Shown: piece after piece, positions 25,018 to 37,312 of the stretch
Layout: each line of letters starts with the position of its first letter
Position numbering within the stretch: position 1 is the first letter of the stretch
Assembly: GCA_027563935.2 (NCBI GenBank)
Contig: CM050453.2
Location: 69,548,018-69,612,017 of the forward strand
DNA from: Costus lasius
Lineage: Eukaryota > Streptophyta > Magnoliopsida > Zingiberales > Costaceae
DNA: 64,000 nt
Direction of reading: 5' to 3'
Translations under genes and position numbers: made by a program
The notes under the pieces: model-generated
Told to the model about the DNA's origin: nothing
The model's input: only the letters and a program-made list of their open reading frames with translations
Database searches by the model: none

Positions 25018-25800
25018 ATTTTGGAGCCTTTCTTTCTTCACTCTTTTCATTATCACAAGCTCTGCAATCTAATAATTTATCAGTTCCAGAGTTTGTTTCT
25101 ACTTTAGAATCAAGAGCAAAATCTAAATCAGTGTCATATTCATTGGTTTCAACAAATAAATCATTAAGATCATAGATAATGTCTTCTACAACATGTATAC
25201 TACAACAAGATCCAGAATTTGAAGGGTTTTTCATGGCTTCATGCAAGTCATACCCAATGTTTTCATCCCCAATGTTAAGTGTAAGCTTATCGTTCTTTAC
25301 ATCAATAAGTGCTCCTGTCGTAGCTAAGAACGGTCTACCAAGTATGATGGGGATTTTTGCATCTTCTTCTATCTCAAGAACTACAAAATCTGCTGGAATG
25401 AAATATTTACCTACTTGAATAGGCACATCTTCAAGAATTCCTACAGGTACTTCACCAAATGATCGGCGAGCTGCAAAGATATAGAAGTTGGTTTGAGCTC
25501 TCTTATGTCCAATTTCCTGCAGATAGACAATGGCATTAGGCTTACACTAGCACCCAAATCACATAAGGCTCGGTCAAAAGCCATACTACTAATAAAACAA
25601 GGGATAGAGAAACTACCTGGATCCTTCAATTTTTGTGGCACTTCGTTTTGGATAATAGTACTACATTCCTCAGTTAAAGCCATAGTACCATAGTCTTCTA
25701 TCTTTCTCTTATTAGACAATATTTCTTTCAAAAATTTTGCATAAGATGGCATTCGAGATAAAGCTTCAGTAAAAGGAATATTAATATAAAGCTTTTTCAA
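25016..25800 (-). pseudogene. Athila H protease region
   Basis: Two pieces, 25800-25441 (SRMPSYAKFLKEIL, then CDLGASVSLMP, the aspartic protease active-site region) and 25426-25016 (ADFVVLEIEEDAKIPIILGR, the second half of the protease fold). They are separated by a frame break at about 25430, and the reverse transcriptase frame is again shifted at about 25017. It would cleave the Gag-Pol precursor. The breaks suggest loss of function. Confidence 0.85.
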
Positions 25801-25953
25801 AACATCTAAAAATTTCCCAAATTATTTCTCTAATTTTGCTTGTACTAACCTTTGGGGAAAGGGTATAGGTGGCCTATATGGTGTAGGTGAATTAGATTTA
25901 GAAATATCTTTCTGGCATGGCATATCACCTTTAGGTTCACCACCCTTGTGAGA

Positions 25954-26969
25954 TCACAAACTAGTTTGGGACTCCTCATGCTCAGGAGATTTTTCTAACT
26001 CTAACTCATGGTCATGTTCATCATTAAGCCCTTTTCTATTATTCTCTACTTTCCCTTTTGGTTCCTCTAATCTTCTCCTACTTCTAGTGATGATAGCATT
26101 ACAATGTTCATCAGGTATTTGATCTTCTAGAGTTTTATTGTGAGCAGCTAAGGATTCTAATTGAGAGGCAAGTTGACTGACCATTCCCTTAAGATCTTTA
26201 ATTTCTTTGTTTTGATTAGTCATAAACTTTTCAAGTAAAGATTCTACACTAAAAGAATTTACCTCTTTAGTTAGGGTTTGCCAACCCTCATTCTCATTAT
26301 TACCATGTTGATGACAATATAGCATTTCTTCTTCAGGAGCCCATTGGTCATGGTTCAAGGACATTTCTTCAAATAAGGTAAAAGCATCTTCAATGGTTCT
26401 GCTCATGAGGGCTCCTCCTGCAGCAGCATCAATATTTAGGCGGGTGCTATAAAGTAGACCATTATAAAATGTATGAATTAAAACCCAATTTTCAAGGCCA
26501 TGGTGAGGACACTTCCGTTGTAAATCGTTGAAACGCTCCCATGACCTGCTAAAGGATTCGCCATCCTTTTGTGTAAAACTTGTGATTTGATTCCTTAGTT
26601 GGATGGTCTTGCTTGGTGGAAAATATTTCTTCAAGAAAGTATTTGACAGTTGTTCCCATGTGGTGAAGGCACCGGTAGGTCGAGAATGTAGCCAAGATCG
26701 ATCCCTGATAGAAAAAGGAAACAGTTTTAGTTTTAGTGCATCATCAGAAACCTCATTAATTTTAATGGTATCACAATATTCAAGAAAAAGATGTAAGTGT
26801 TGATAAGGATCTTCAATTGGAGCTCCTCCATACTGATTTTGCTGGATCATGGACAAAAGGCAGGATTGATCTTGAAATTATCAGCTTCAATTGCTGGTCT
26901 AGCAATGCTAAAGTGTATTTCTTTTGGCTTAGGGGCTGCATAGTCCCTAAGTGATCTTTGGTCTCCCAT
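25954..26969 (-). pseudogene. gag: Athila H gag
   Basis: Starts at ATG 26969-26967 (MGDQRSLRDYAAP). A one-base frame break near 26857 separates the start from the 300-residue main part (26856-25954) with the retrotransposon gag domain: FTTWEQLSNTFLKKYFPP, QKDGESFSRSWERF, LIHTFYNGLLYSTR. The C-terminal part has GMVSQLASQLESLAAHNKTL, a likely coiled coil, and then an acidic tail. It is the capsid precursor. The homologous pieces in G0, G1 and G2 confirm the reading. Confidence 0.88.
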
Positions 26970-27105
26970 TAGATCAAAATTTCCTGTACAGTCTAGAGCA
27001 GATAGATCAAATAACTCAAGTAAATAGAAAAGAACAAAAAGATAGAATATAAATAAAACTTAGTCTAGCAATACTCTCAATATCTTCAATATTGACAAAA
27101 ACCAA

Positions 27106-27125
27106 GATCCCCGGCAACGGCGCCA
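27106..27125 (-). other. Primer-binding site of H, perfect Asp-tRNA match
   Basis: Plus strand GATCCCCGGCAACGGCGCCA equals the 3' end of plant Asp-tRNA including CCA, so the minus-strand RNA would pair with that tRNA. Asp-tRNA priming is typical of Athila/Tat relatives. It lies six bases from the LTR edge at 27132. Confidence 0.93.
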
Positions 27126-27131
27126 AAAACT

Positions 27132-29134
27132 TGTTGTATCCCAACAAGTAGCTAGACAAAAACTTATTTCTAGTGTTGCTGCCAAAAACTTGTTGTGTCC
27201 AAAAACCTGTTGTGTTTTCAAGTGCATGGATACTCGAAGTAATAAAAAATATCGATCTCATAGATACCTCGTTTGTCAAGTACCGAATAATTGATTTCTT
27301 ACTATCTAGGCAGTCGAAACTATGCAAGTGAATTACCGAAAACTAACGAAAATACCAGAGAGAGAAACTGGAACAAGGGTTTCATCCACTTTGATTTCTA
27401 TAACTAGATATGAATAGAAATTCGTCAATTTAATTTTATCATGATAAAGATACAATTTACTTCGTAAAAGGATTATCTCACTTTCGTGTAGACAATCATG
27501 CAGGGATTGATCCTCGCTTTCGCACAAGATCTATCCCAAGCTGGAAATAAATAAATCATCCAACAAAGAACTCAAGGATCACTTTCGTGCATCCGAATCC
27601 TAAGTGGATCATCTCGAGTGGAATCTCAAGGATCACTTTCGTGCATCCGAGTCTCAACACAAGTTCTACTTATGGTTCTCCAACATTCTGATCCTTACTT
27701 TCGCACAAGATCTTAACGTTTGATAAATTGACTCAATCCTAGATTCATATTATTAAACATGGCAATTATTCTTCTAAAATCGAGAAACAAGAACTAACCT
27801 AATTTCTTACAGTAAGTTCCTATCATGCAATTCTAGGGTTCCAAGTTCTCAAGCAAGTCATCTTTCGGTCCTTATTGCGAAAATTCTAAAACATGATTAA
27901 TAACATAAATCTATGGAGAATCAAAGAGCACTTATCACATAAATAGAATTATCATGCTAAAATTATACGTGATGAAGTAATGAAAAGTTTATCTGGTCAT
28001 TAAGAAATCAAAGGGAATTACTCCCCCATGTCCCACAAAAAGTTTAAGCTAGCATGGAGAAAAGATTACAATAAACCATAGTTTCTAGCGACCATAAATC
28101 AAAAAGAAAGGGGAAGAACGAATAACCACACGGCTGTAATGAAAATTACAGCCGTAATAATCATATGAATAGTGCTGGCGCTGGGTTTTTCATCGATTTC
28201 TCCTCCAATCGAGATCCTTTCACGTTGAAACTTCTAGGGTATATTCTCTGGCTCCAGGCGAAGCTTCCCTTCAAATTTCACGGCCGGAGATGTGTTGTAT
28301 CCGTCCCGGCAATGAAACTTAGGTCAGCGGCGTGAAACTCGATTTCTCCTTTGTCGGTGGATGAAAATTAGGGCTTTTAGTGTATCCTCCCTCATCTCAT
28401 CGAAAGCTCTCCTTTTGCTTCTTACAGCTTTGAATTTTATGGCCTGGATCATCCGTAGTCGATCCCGCAAAAATCGAACTCAAATTTGACCGTGAAAATC
28501 GCGTCTCCAGGTTGTAATTACGGCCGTATTTTTGGTTACGGCACTGCCGTAATTTTAGTCGAGTTCTCGGGTGGAAACTGTCTGGAATTACGGTACCGTG
28601 AAATCACTTACGGTAGTGTCATATTTTCCCCAAATATCTCGGGTGGAAAATCAACCCAAATTATGGGCCGTAGAAAGTCTTACGGCGATGCCGTATTTTC
28701 AGCCAAAGTTTCTGCTCGGAAAGCGCTCCAAATTACGGCCCATAAACATCTTTACGGTAGTGCCGTAATTTCCAAAAAATTTTCTGGATGAAAAATTCCC
28801 AAATTACGGCAGTGCTCTGATATTACGGTAGCCGATCAAAATACGGTACTGTAATATAGATTACGGCACTACCATAATTTGATCTGAAGCTCCAATCTTC
28901 ATGAAATTTGACATGTTATCTTCTCTTGATGGTGGGAATTCATTCATGCATCTGGATTGCTTGAAAATGCCTGAAAATCGTGCCTTTTTGCCTAAAAATC
29001 ATCAAAAACCAAGAAGAGTGTAGATTCCACAGTAATTGATAAAAAAAAGCATAAAAATAAACAAAAGTTCATGAATTTGACACAAAAAGATATATGAAAT
29101 GGCATGAATTTTACTATAAATTTCAGTGTCATCA
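27132..29134 (-). repeat. 5' LTR of H
   Basis: Counterpart of 18718-20719 with the same ends. It includes the palindromic array (28513-28880). Diagnostic differences from the 3' LTR (for example at 27163-27178, 27241-27258 and 27543-27573) allow the solo LTR in G2 to be traced to both parents. Confidence 0.9.
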
Positions 29135-30409
29135 GTTTCCAACAATCCAAATCACCTATCGGTAGATATTTTCATGTCTATTTCAATAAAAATTTCTAGA
29201 TCAGATTATTAGCAAGAATTTATACATCAAAAATCAGAAATTAAGAACAAACCTATTCTCATAGCATAAGTTCCGAAAATACAATTTAAGGGTTCCGAGT
29301 TTTGTAAGTCACCTCTCAGTTCATGTTACAAACTCTAAAACATACTAATATTCTAAATCTAAAAAAGATTAAAGACAATTATTACTTAATTAAAATTATC
29401 ACATCAAAGAACAACTGACAAAATAGAGATTATCCAATCATCTTAGAAATTAAGAGGATTACTCCCCCCCCCCCCCAATTCAAAAAAAGGTTTTTACGCT
29501 ATCATGGTAAGAGTTTTACAATAATGTGTCATTTCAGAAAAAATAAGAATTCAAAGAAGGAGAAAAGTAGAGTTACTGATGTTACAGGGATGTGAAATAA
29601 ATCACAACCCATAATTTTTGTGTGAAAGCACTGTGAACAGTAGCCACGCCCACATTTTTGTAGATTCCTCCTCCGATCGAACTCCTTTCGATCTAAAACT
29701 CTTTGTATGTCTTCTCCTTCCTCAAACGTAGTTTCCCTGAACATTTTGCCATCTAAGATGCTCTGTACATCTCTTGGCAAAGAACCCTAAGGCGGCGGCA
29801 ATCTCTCTGATTTCCCCTTCTATCATCGATTAAAATTGGGGCCTTTTGTCTTGAAATCTTCTCCTCCTTATATATATATCACTTTCCTTCTTTCCAATTT
29901 TTAAAATCGTGTCCTAAATCTCCTGAAATCTGCTTTGAAAATTTTGGCAAAAAGTAACGTAACAGCGGAAGACTCGGGCAAATATGGCTAATAGGGTTAG
30001 AATTACGGCCGTGGAAAACATTATGGCAGTGCCATAATCTTTTCTGTGCAAAATATTGGAATAATTACGGCTCGTAATAATAATCACGGTAGTACCATGA
30101 TTTTCTCTATGTAATTCTATGGGATAATTATGGCTAGTGAAAATTATCACGATAGTGTCGTGACTCATTCCGCAAGCTCCAATAAAACCATGGCCATAAT
30201 AATAATTACGGCCTTGCTGTAATTTTGCCGAAAACTTGTTTTGTTTGAAAATTTGCAAGTATTTCCTTCTTGATGACTAGAATTCATCTATGCATTCAGA
30301 TTACTTGAAAATCCATCAAAATTGAGCCTTTTGCCTAAAATTGATCAAAAATAAGAAAAAGTGTAGATTCTGAAGTATTTGACAAATAAGGCTTAAAAAC
30401 AATTAAAAA
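29135..30409 (-). repeat. LTR of Athila G1, second part
   Basis: Continues LTR G after H. It contains a poly-C run (about 29464-29476), a TATATATATA run at 29869-29880 (minus-strand candidate TATA box) and the palindromic array at 30000-30225. It stops about 70 bp short of the true LTR end seen in G2 (56127) and joins gag of G2 at 30409/30410 without shared sequence of note. The ORF at 29914-30258 only translates the palindromes. Confidence 0.8.
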
Positions 30410-31250
30410 ATAGTCTTATTCATAAGAGCTCCACCTATAGCAGCATCAACAGTGAGGCGAGTATTATAAAGTAAACCATTATAGAAAGTATGAATCAAAA
30501 CCCATTTTTCCAAGACATGGTGAGGGCACTTCTGTTGTAATTCATTAAAACGCTCCCGTGCCTCACTCAGCGACTCACCATCCCTCTGTGCAAAATTGGT
30601 GATCTGATTTCTCAACTAGATCATTTTACTTAGTGGAACGTACTTCAACAAGAAAACATTTAAAACTTGATCCCATGTAGTCAAAGTTCTAGTCGAATGG
30701 GACTGTAGCCAGGCACGTGCTCTGCCCCTAAGAGAGAAAGGAAATAGTCTTAGTTTCAAAGCATTACTAGATACACTAATGGTGCCACAATATTCAAAAA
30801 AAAAGAGCGAGATGTTGATTAGGATCCTCAAGGGGTGATCCTCCAAACTGATTCTACTATATCATTGATAGAAAGGCTGATTTAATTTCAAAATTATTGG
30901 CCTCAATCGCCGGCCTAGCTATGCCAGAGTGTATCCCTTGTGTATTCGGTGCGGCATAATCCCTAAGTGATCTTCTTTCAGCCATGATCAATCCTTCTTC
31001 CTTCTTCTCTTCAAATTTAAGTTTCCTACACAATCTAAGAGTTTTTTTAATTTCAGGATCTAATGGAACTAGTGGTCCTGACCTAAGGATCCTGCGCATA
31101 AACAAGTAGAAAGATCAAAATAAACTCAGTATTTTAGAAATATTAGAATCAAATTCACAGCTTATTCAAAATTCAAAACTAACGAAAATAAAACTAAAAC
31201 AAAGATTAGTCTAGCAATATTATCGACTATTTTGATATTAACAAAACTAA
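30410..31250 (-). pseudogene. Athila G2 gag, partial, tandem copy of G1 gag
   Basis: Nearly the same as 17387-18224 at a constant offset of about 13,026 bp. Pieces: 31105-30857 (ATG 30985-30983, MAERRSLRDYAAP), 30846-30616 and 30615-30410. It shares the G1 frame break and stop, so these arose before the duplication. It lacks the gag part left of 17387. Confidence 0.85.
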
Positions 31251-31270
31251 GGTCCCCAGCAAGGGCGCCA
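31251..31270 (-). other. Primer-binding site of G2, Asp-tRNA type, altered
   Basis: Same altered sequence, GGTCCCCAGCAAGGGCGCCA, as in G1 at 18225-18244. The shared changes support copying of a single ancestor. Confidence 0.75.
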
Positions 31271-31276
31271 AAAACT

Positions 31277-31743
31277 TCTTGTGTCCGTAAGTGCACGGAT
31301 ACTCGAAGTAATAAAAGTTATTGAACCAAATGGGACCTACGTGTTAAGTACCAAATTGTTGTGTTTTCACTAGCTAAGTGAACGATGTATAATGAAATAA
31401 GTCGTAAACGTACAATCGAAAACTATTTCGGATTATCAGAGAGAGAAATTTGGGACTAGGGTTTCATCCTTCTTAATTTCTATGACTAGACATAAATAAG
31501 TGTTTGTCAGCTATTCTTGTTATGATAAAAATGAAATTTAATTATAAAGAAATTGCCTCCTCTCGGACGAACAATTTACACCGAATAACCTTCACTCTTG
31601 TGACTTACTATTCAGTGTTTAAAATAGTAAATCAGACAAAGAAAGTTAAAAATCACTTTCGTGGCTTAACTCTCAGTGTCAATATCTCAACCAAAATTAA
31701 ATATTCTCATATTTTAATTTCACAGGTTTCACTTAGGGGTTTC
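31277..31743 (-). repeat. LTR of Athila G2, first part
   Basis: Copy of 18251-18717, beginning TCTTGTGTCC and ending at the same GTTTC target (31739-31743). It resumes at 54794 after the solo LTR of H and everything nested in it. Confidence 0.82.
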
Positions 31744-33378
31744 TGTTGTATCCCAAAAAGTAGCTAGATAGAAACTTATTTCTGGCATTACCGCCAAAAA
31801 CTTGTTGTGTAAAAAACTGTTGTGTCCACAAGTGCACAGATACTCAAAGTAATAAAAAATATCGATCACATAGATACCTCATTTGTCAAGTACCGAATAA
31901 TCGATTTCTTACTATCTAGGCAGGCGAAACTATGCAAGTGAATTATCGAAAGCTAACGAAAATATGAGAGAGAGAAACTGGGACTAGGGTTTCATCCACT
32001 TTGATTTCTATGACTAGATATGAATAGAAATTCGTTAGTTTAATTTTATCATGATAAAGATATAATTTACTTCGTAAAAGAATTATCTCACTTTCGTACA
32101 GACAATCATGTAGGGACCGATCCTCGCTTTCTCGCAAGATCTATCCCAAGCTGGAAATAAGTAAATCATCCAACAAAGAACTCAAAGATCACTTTCGTGT
32201 ATCCGAATCCTAAGTGGATCATCTAGAGTGGAATCTCAAGGATCACTTTCGTGCATCCGAGTCTCAACACAAGTTCTACTTATGGTTCTACAACATTCTG
32301 ATCCTTACTTTCGCACAAGATCTTCACGTTTGATAAATTGACTCAATCTTAGATTCATATTATTAAACATGGCAATTATTCTTCTAAAATTGAGAAACAA
32401 GAACTAACCTAATTTCTTACAGTAAGTTCCTATCATGCAATTCTAGGGTTCCAAGTTCTCAAGCAAGTCACCTTTCGGTCCTTATTGCGAAAACTCTAAA
32501 ATATGATTAATAACATAAATCTATGGAGAATCAAAGAGCACTTATCACATAAATAGAATTATCATGCTAAAATTATACGTGATGAAGTAATGAAAAGTTT
32601 ATCTAGTCATTAAGAAATCAAAGGGAATTACTCCCCCATGTCCCACAAAAAATTTAAGCTAGCATGGAGAAAAGATTACAATAAACCATAGTTTATAGCG
32701 ACCAGAAATCAAAAAGAAAGGGGAAGAACGAATAACCACACGGCTGTAATGAAAATTACAGCCATAATAATCGTATGAACAGTGCTTGCGCTGGGTTTTT
32801 CATCGATTTCTCCTCCGATCGAGATCCTTTCGCGTTGAAACTTCTGGGTATATTCTCTCGCTCTAGGCGAAGCTTCCCTTCAAATTTCACGGCCGGAGAT
32901 GTGTTGTATGCGTCCTGGCAACGAAACTTAGGTCAGCGGCATGAAACTCGATTTCTCCTTTGTCGGTGGATGAAAATTAGGGCTTTTAGTGTATCCCCCC
33001 TCATCTCATCGAAAGCTCTCCTTTTACTTCTTACAGCTTCAAATTTTATGGCCTGGATCGTCCGTAATCGATCCCGCAAAAATCGAACTCAATTTTGACC
33101 GTGAAAATCGCTTCTCCAGGTTGTAATTACGGCCGTATTTTTCGTTACGGCACTGCCGTAATTTTAGTCGAGTTCTCGGGTGGAAACTGTCTGGAATTAC
33201 GGTACCGTGAAATCCCTTACGGTAGTGTCGTATTTTCCCTAAATCTCTTGGGTGGAAAATCAACCCAAATTATGGGTTGTAGAAAGTCTTACGGTGATGC
33301 CGTATTTTCTGCCAAAGTTTCTGCTCGGAAAGCGCTCCAAATTACGGCCCATAAACATCTTTAGGGTAGTGCCGTAAT
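31744..33378 (-). mobile_element. Solo LTR of H in G2, left part
   Basis: An H-type LTR with no internal region, at exactly the site H occupies in G1 and with the same GTTTC repeats (31739-31743 and 54794-54798). It is split by LTR B at GTAAT (33374-33378) and ends at 54793. Up to about 32161 its bases follow the left LTR of H, and from about 32182 they follow the right LTR. Confidence 0.9.
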
Positions 33379-33486
33379 TGTTGGGGAATGCCGGGTGTAA
33401 TTTAAAAATTTGCAGTCCCAGGACGCGGCGGAAGAAGCATTACACCCGAAACACATTCCTTTCCCAAGGATCCATGCGAGAGAGAG
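33379..33486 (-). mobile_element. Solo LTR B (copia type, about 2.4 kb), part 1
   Basis: Starts TGTTGGGGAATGCC right after the target GTAAT. It is interrupted by copia A1 at GAGAG (33482-33486) and continues at 50450. The other terminus is at 54423 (ATACACCAACA), followed by GTAAT again (54424-54428). No internal sequence exists, so B is a solo LTR. The orientation, minus, comes from its TGTTGGTGTATATGCCC end and its TATA box. Confidence 0.85.
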
Positions 33487-35168
33487 TGTTGGGGTATGCC
33501 CTTAAGGCTAATGTTTGAGGCCTTGGGATTCTTTCAGTATCATGTATAAACTCTTATGTTTATAAAGGCAATGGTTGTTATTCAGTTTGTTACATTGTCT
33601 GCCGCAATAAGTGTGCTTCTGAATAATGTCTCAATGCTGTTCAGCTTGGCTGACATGCTGTAATGTCCTTAGTCGAGATATCTTGGTGAACATGAGACAG
33701 CCTTGATATGATTGAGACTAATATGTGTTCTAATCTTATAGGATGCTTCGAGCATGGAATAAGATGTAGACTCATGGGTACATTGGATGTACTGGACAGA
33801 CCCTACTAGGATATTCAATTGCTTGTCACAATGTGAATAATCCTTGTTTGCAACAAGTGGCACATGTCCTCTGACTTGAGATCACTTGTGTTTCTAAATG
33901 ATGATTGTCATTGTTTTGAGGTAGTTCAATATCATTTGAAATATAATGGTTATAGACTATCTTGGATAATGATCATGAGTCAGGTTAGGACACTAGTGAT
34001 AGATATAGGATTGCCGTCTCCTTGATTGGAGTGTGATGTTCTAATGGGGCCCCCCTGAATGAGATGATTGAGAAAGTGTATGGCCATACCCAGGTGACTA
34101 TGATCATCTGATCTAATCATGCTCATCATATTGGAGTTACAAGCTTGACACGCTTGTCCAATAAGAACATCCAGTGGCAAAGGAAACATGTATGCCTCGT
34201 GAAGTGGATTCACACTTGTGATGTGGTTTGGGTGTAGTCTTGGAAGACTCTTTCCTTCATATTGGGAGACAGTGATGTGTTGCTAGATACCCCTCACTGA
34301 TCGTGATAACGTAAGTTATCATTACCGACATTTAAAGGAAACCCTTAGGGTCGCACAATTTGATGATATGGCTTACTTAAGTCAGATCGTGTGGACTGAA
34401 TTGTTTTGGTTCAGTTTAAAGGAGTTTAAACTCTGATTGTAAGTGAGATCTGGTCTGATCATGTTTGATTGATTAGGGCTTGAGATCGGTAAGCTTCGAT
34501 CGAGAGTATTGATGCTAGATCGGTGAGATCAAGAGCATCAAGAGATGAACGGTTAGATCTTGAACCATTTGGTTTGATTGGATCTGAGCCTATGCTGGTT
34601 TGATTTGGTTTTTGAACCAAATTCAATTGGACCGAATAAATAGAACCGGTTCACATAAGTGAACGCTTGGTTCAATTGGAGAAGGATTGTTTCGATGGTT
34701 CACTTGGGTGAACGCATGAAACATTGAGGAGTTACTAATTTTGGAAGTCGGTTTCCAAATTGGAAACGCTCCCACGTAGTAACGTTGCTCGCCCATTATT
34801 CTCCATTGATTCCTCTCGTGTGAAGCTCTCTCGAGGCGAGGAGGAAAAACATTCGGCCAGCAAGACTTCTTCTTCGACATCTCCTACACGCGATTAGGAT
34901 TCTTGAAGGTCTTTGCTAGCACAAAGGACAACAAGGAGAAAGCCATCTTCACCTTGTGTGCGTCGCCTTTGGAGAAGAAGCATTTGATTCTTTCTCTTCC
35001 AAGCCGCCTCCTTACTCATGGCCATGGTAACGCATCTCTATGCTATCGTTTTAAGTTGATCATATGAATATCACATGCGATCCTTTGAAACCCTTGCTTC
35101 CGTTGCAAATGAACTATATGCGCCACCTATTAGGGTTTCGGCCCCCCTCCTTTTAGGGGACCCTTTCA
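33487..35168 (+). repeat. 5' LTR of copia A1
   Basis: TGTTGGGGTATGCCC to GACCCTTTCA, followed by the primer site. ORFs on both strands inside (for example 34623-34880) recur in every A-type LTR copy and have no protein features. Confidence 0.93.
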
Positions 35169-35170
35169 AT

Positions 35171-35181
35171 TGGTATCAGAG
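35171..35181 (+). other. Primer-binding site of A1, Met-tRNA type
   Basis: TGGTATCAGAG, followed by G where the standard site has C. It is two bases after the LTR. The bases after it (35182-35268) and 36997-37290 are what remains of the leader. Confidence 0.9.
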
Positions 35182-35268
35182 GATGCGGTTCTATATGTGT
35201 TCATATGATTGCTTGATGTTATTGTGTGATCCATGTTTGAGCGTAAGCTTAAGATCTAAGGTTTTTAC

Positions 35269-36991
35269 TGTTGGGGTATGCCCTTAAGGCTAATGTTTGA
35301 GGCCTTGGGATTCTTTCAGTATCATGTATAAACTCTTATGTTTATAAAGGCAATGGTTGTTATTCAGTTTGTTACATTGTCTGCTGCAATAAGTGTGCTT
35401 CTGAATAATGTCTCAATGCTGTTCAGCTAGGCTGACATGCAATGAAGTCCTTAGTCGAGATATCTTGGTGAACATGAGACAGCCTTGATATGATTGAGAC
35501 TAATATGTGTTCTAATCTTATAGGATGCTTCGAGCATGGAATAAGATGTAGACTCATGGGTACATTGGATGTACTGGACAGACCCTACTAGGATATTCAA
35601 TTGCTTGTCACAATGTGAATAATCCTTGTTTGCAACAAGTGGCATAATGTCCTCTGACTTGAGATCACTTGTGTTTCTAAATGATGATTGTCATTGTTTT
35701 GAGGTAGTTCAATATCATTTGAAACATAATGGTTATAGACTATCTTGGATAATGATCATGAGTCATGTTAGAGCACTAGTGATAGATATAGGATTGCCGT
35801 CTCCTTGTTTAAGGAGTGTGATGTTCTAAAGGGGCCCCCTGGATGAGATGATTGAGAAAGTGTATGGCCATACCCAGGTGACTATGTTCATCTGATCTAA
35901 TCATGCTCATCATATTGGAGCTACAGGCTTGACACGCTTGTCCAATAAGAACATCCAGTGGCAAAGGAAACAAGTATGCCTTGTGAAATAGATTCACCCT
36001 TGTGCTGTGGTTTGGGTGTAGTCTTGGAAGACTCTTTCCTTTATATCGGGAGACAGTGATGTGTTGCTAGATACCCCTCACTGATCGTGATAACGTAAGT
36101 TATCGTTACCGACATTTAAAGGAAACCCTCAGGGTCGCACAATTTGATGATATGGCTTACTTAAGTCAGATCGTGTGGACTGAATTGTTTTGGTTCAGTT
36201 TAAAGGGATTTAAACTCTGATTGTAAGTGAGATCTGGTCTGATCATGTTTGATTGATTAGGGCTTGAGATCGGTAAGCTTCGATCGAGAGAGTTGATGCT
36301 AGATCGATGAGATCAAGGGCATCAAGAGATGAACGGTTAGATCATGAACCTTAGGGTTTTAGGTGATCTGGACCAAGGCTTGGTTTGATTTGGTCTTTGA
36401 ACCAAATTGGGTTGAACCGAATGGCTTGAACCGGTTCACATAGGTGAACGCATGGTTCAAAGGCTTGATGGCGCTTTGGGCGGTTTGCCTTGAATGAGCG
36501 CATGGTTCATGAATGCGTGAACGCATGAAGTGAAGTTTTTACTATTTTTGGAAGAGGCGTTTTCCAAAATAGTTAACTCACCTCACGTTCGAGAGCACTC
36601 ATCCTATTCTCACCCTTTTTGCCTCTTCCTCTCGACGTCTTCGCGTGTGGAGAAAGGGTGGACGACAAGGAGAGACTCGGCCAAGCTAGAGACATCATCT
36701 CTTCTCCCTCAAGCGATCAGGATTCTTGGAGCCTTGCTAGCACAAGGAGCAACAAGGAGTAGGCTAAGTCTCATCTCGTGTGCGCACACTTTGGAGGAGA
36801 ACCTCATCGTCCTCTTGCTTCCAAATCTCCATCCAAGCGATGGCCATGGTATGAATCTCTTCCAATCTATGCAAGTTTATATAAGTTGATCAATGAAACA
36901 TACATGCGATCATTGAAACCCAAGCTTCCGCAATGAAAAATTTTACACATGCGCCTATTAGGGTTTCGCTCCCCCTTGAAGGGGACTTGCA
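35269..36991 (+). mobile_element. Solo LTR of family A inside the A1 leader (1723 bp)
   Basis: TGTTGGGGTATG to GGGACTTGCA, flanked by TTTAC on both sides (35264-35268 and 36992-36996). No primer site or coding sequence follows, and the A1 leader continues, so it is a solo LTR and not part of a tandem element. It differs from the A1 LTR mainly in the region 36430-36850, so it comes from another subfamily. Confidence 0.9.
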
Positions 36992-36996
36992 TTTAC

Positions 36997-37290
36997 ATGC
37001 TAAAGTTTATGATAGTTCATCATGCGAAAATACATATGTTTGATGTATGTTACACTTTGGCGCATGTATTGGCGCATGTTGTTGTTTTGTCAAAAACCTT
37101 CACTTGCGCGCCCCATATTAGATCTAAGCGCCTACTATAAACCCTTAGACGGGTTGATGGGGTTGAAGTCATCTTCTAGGTAAGATCCAATCAGTCTGAT
37201 CAGACCATCTGACAACCTAGATGGGTCGACCAGATGGCACCTGTGCGCAAGCACGAGGTGGCTATAGGTCGACTGCAGATAGGCGTGTAG
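36997..37290 (+). other. Remnant of copia A1 leader
   Basis: Matches the reverse complement of the A-right leader at about 62590-62790 (for example GTCTGATCAGACCATCTGAC at 37193-37212). It stops at about 37290. The rest of the leader and the first 156 gag codons are missing. Confidence 0.8.
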
Positions 37291-37312
37291 GATCAGGTAT
37301 GGCTATAGGTCG
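37291..37312. other. Filler DNA at a deletion junction
   Basis: Between the copia leader and the truncated chromovirus LTR. ATCAGGTATGGCT (37292-37304) is a copy of 37352-37364 on the right side. GGCTATAGGTCGAC (37301-37314) is a copy of 37260-37273 on the left side. Such templated filler is the usual trace of end-joining repair of a double-strand break. Confidence 0.75.

Larger units (their letters stand above)
18718..29134 (-). mobile_element. Complete Athila-like Ty3-gypsy retrotransposon H (10.4 kb)
   Basis: LTRs at 18718-20719 and 27132-29134, both about 2.0 kb, flank gag, protease, reverse transcriptase, RNase H and integrase on the minus strand. The ends are TGTTGTATCCC...TGTCATCA on the plus strand. 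The 5-bp direct repeat GTTTC lies at 18713-18717 and 29135-29139. The Asp-tRNA primer site is perfect. The two LTRs differ by scattered substitutions, clearly more than the copia A1 pair, so H is older. All coding parts carry breaks. No envelope-like ORF was found. Confidence 0.93.

Noticed and set aside
27106..27125. Asp-tRNA-like sequence
   Set aside because: Only the 3' end of the tRNA is present, next to an LTR. It is a primer-binding site, not a tRNA gene.
29914..30258. 114-codon ORF with repeated NY/HG motifs, also at 55560-55937
   Set aside because: It reads through the palindromic array of LTR G. The repeats come from DNA structure.
35269..36991. Tandem LTR-LTR arrangement of A1
   Set aside because: The second LTR has its own TTTAC target repeats and is a separate solo insertion.
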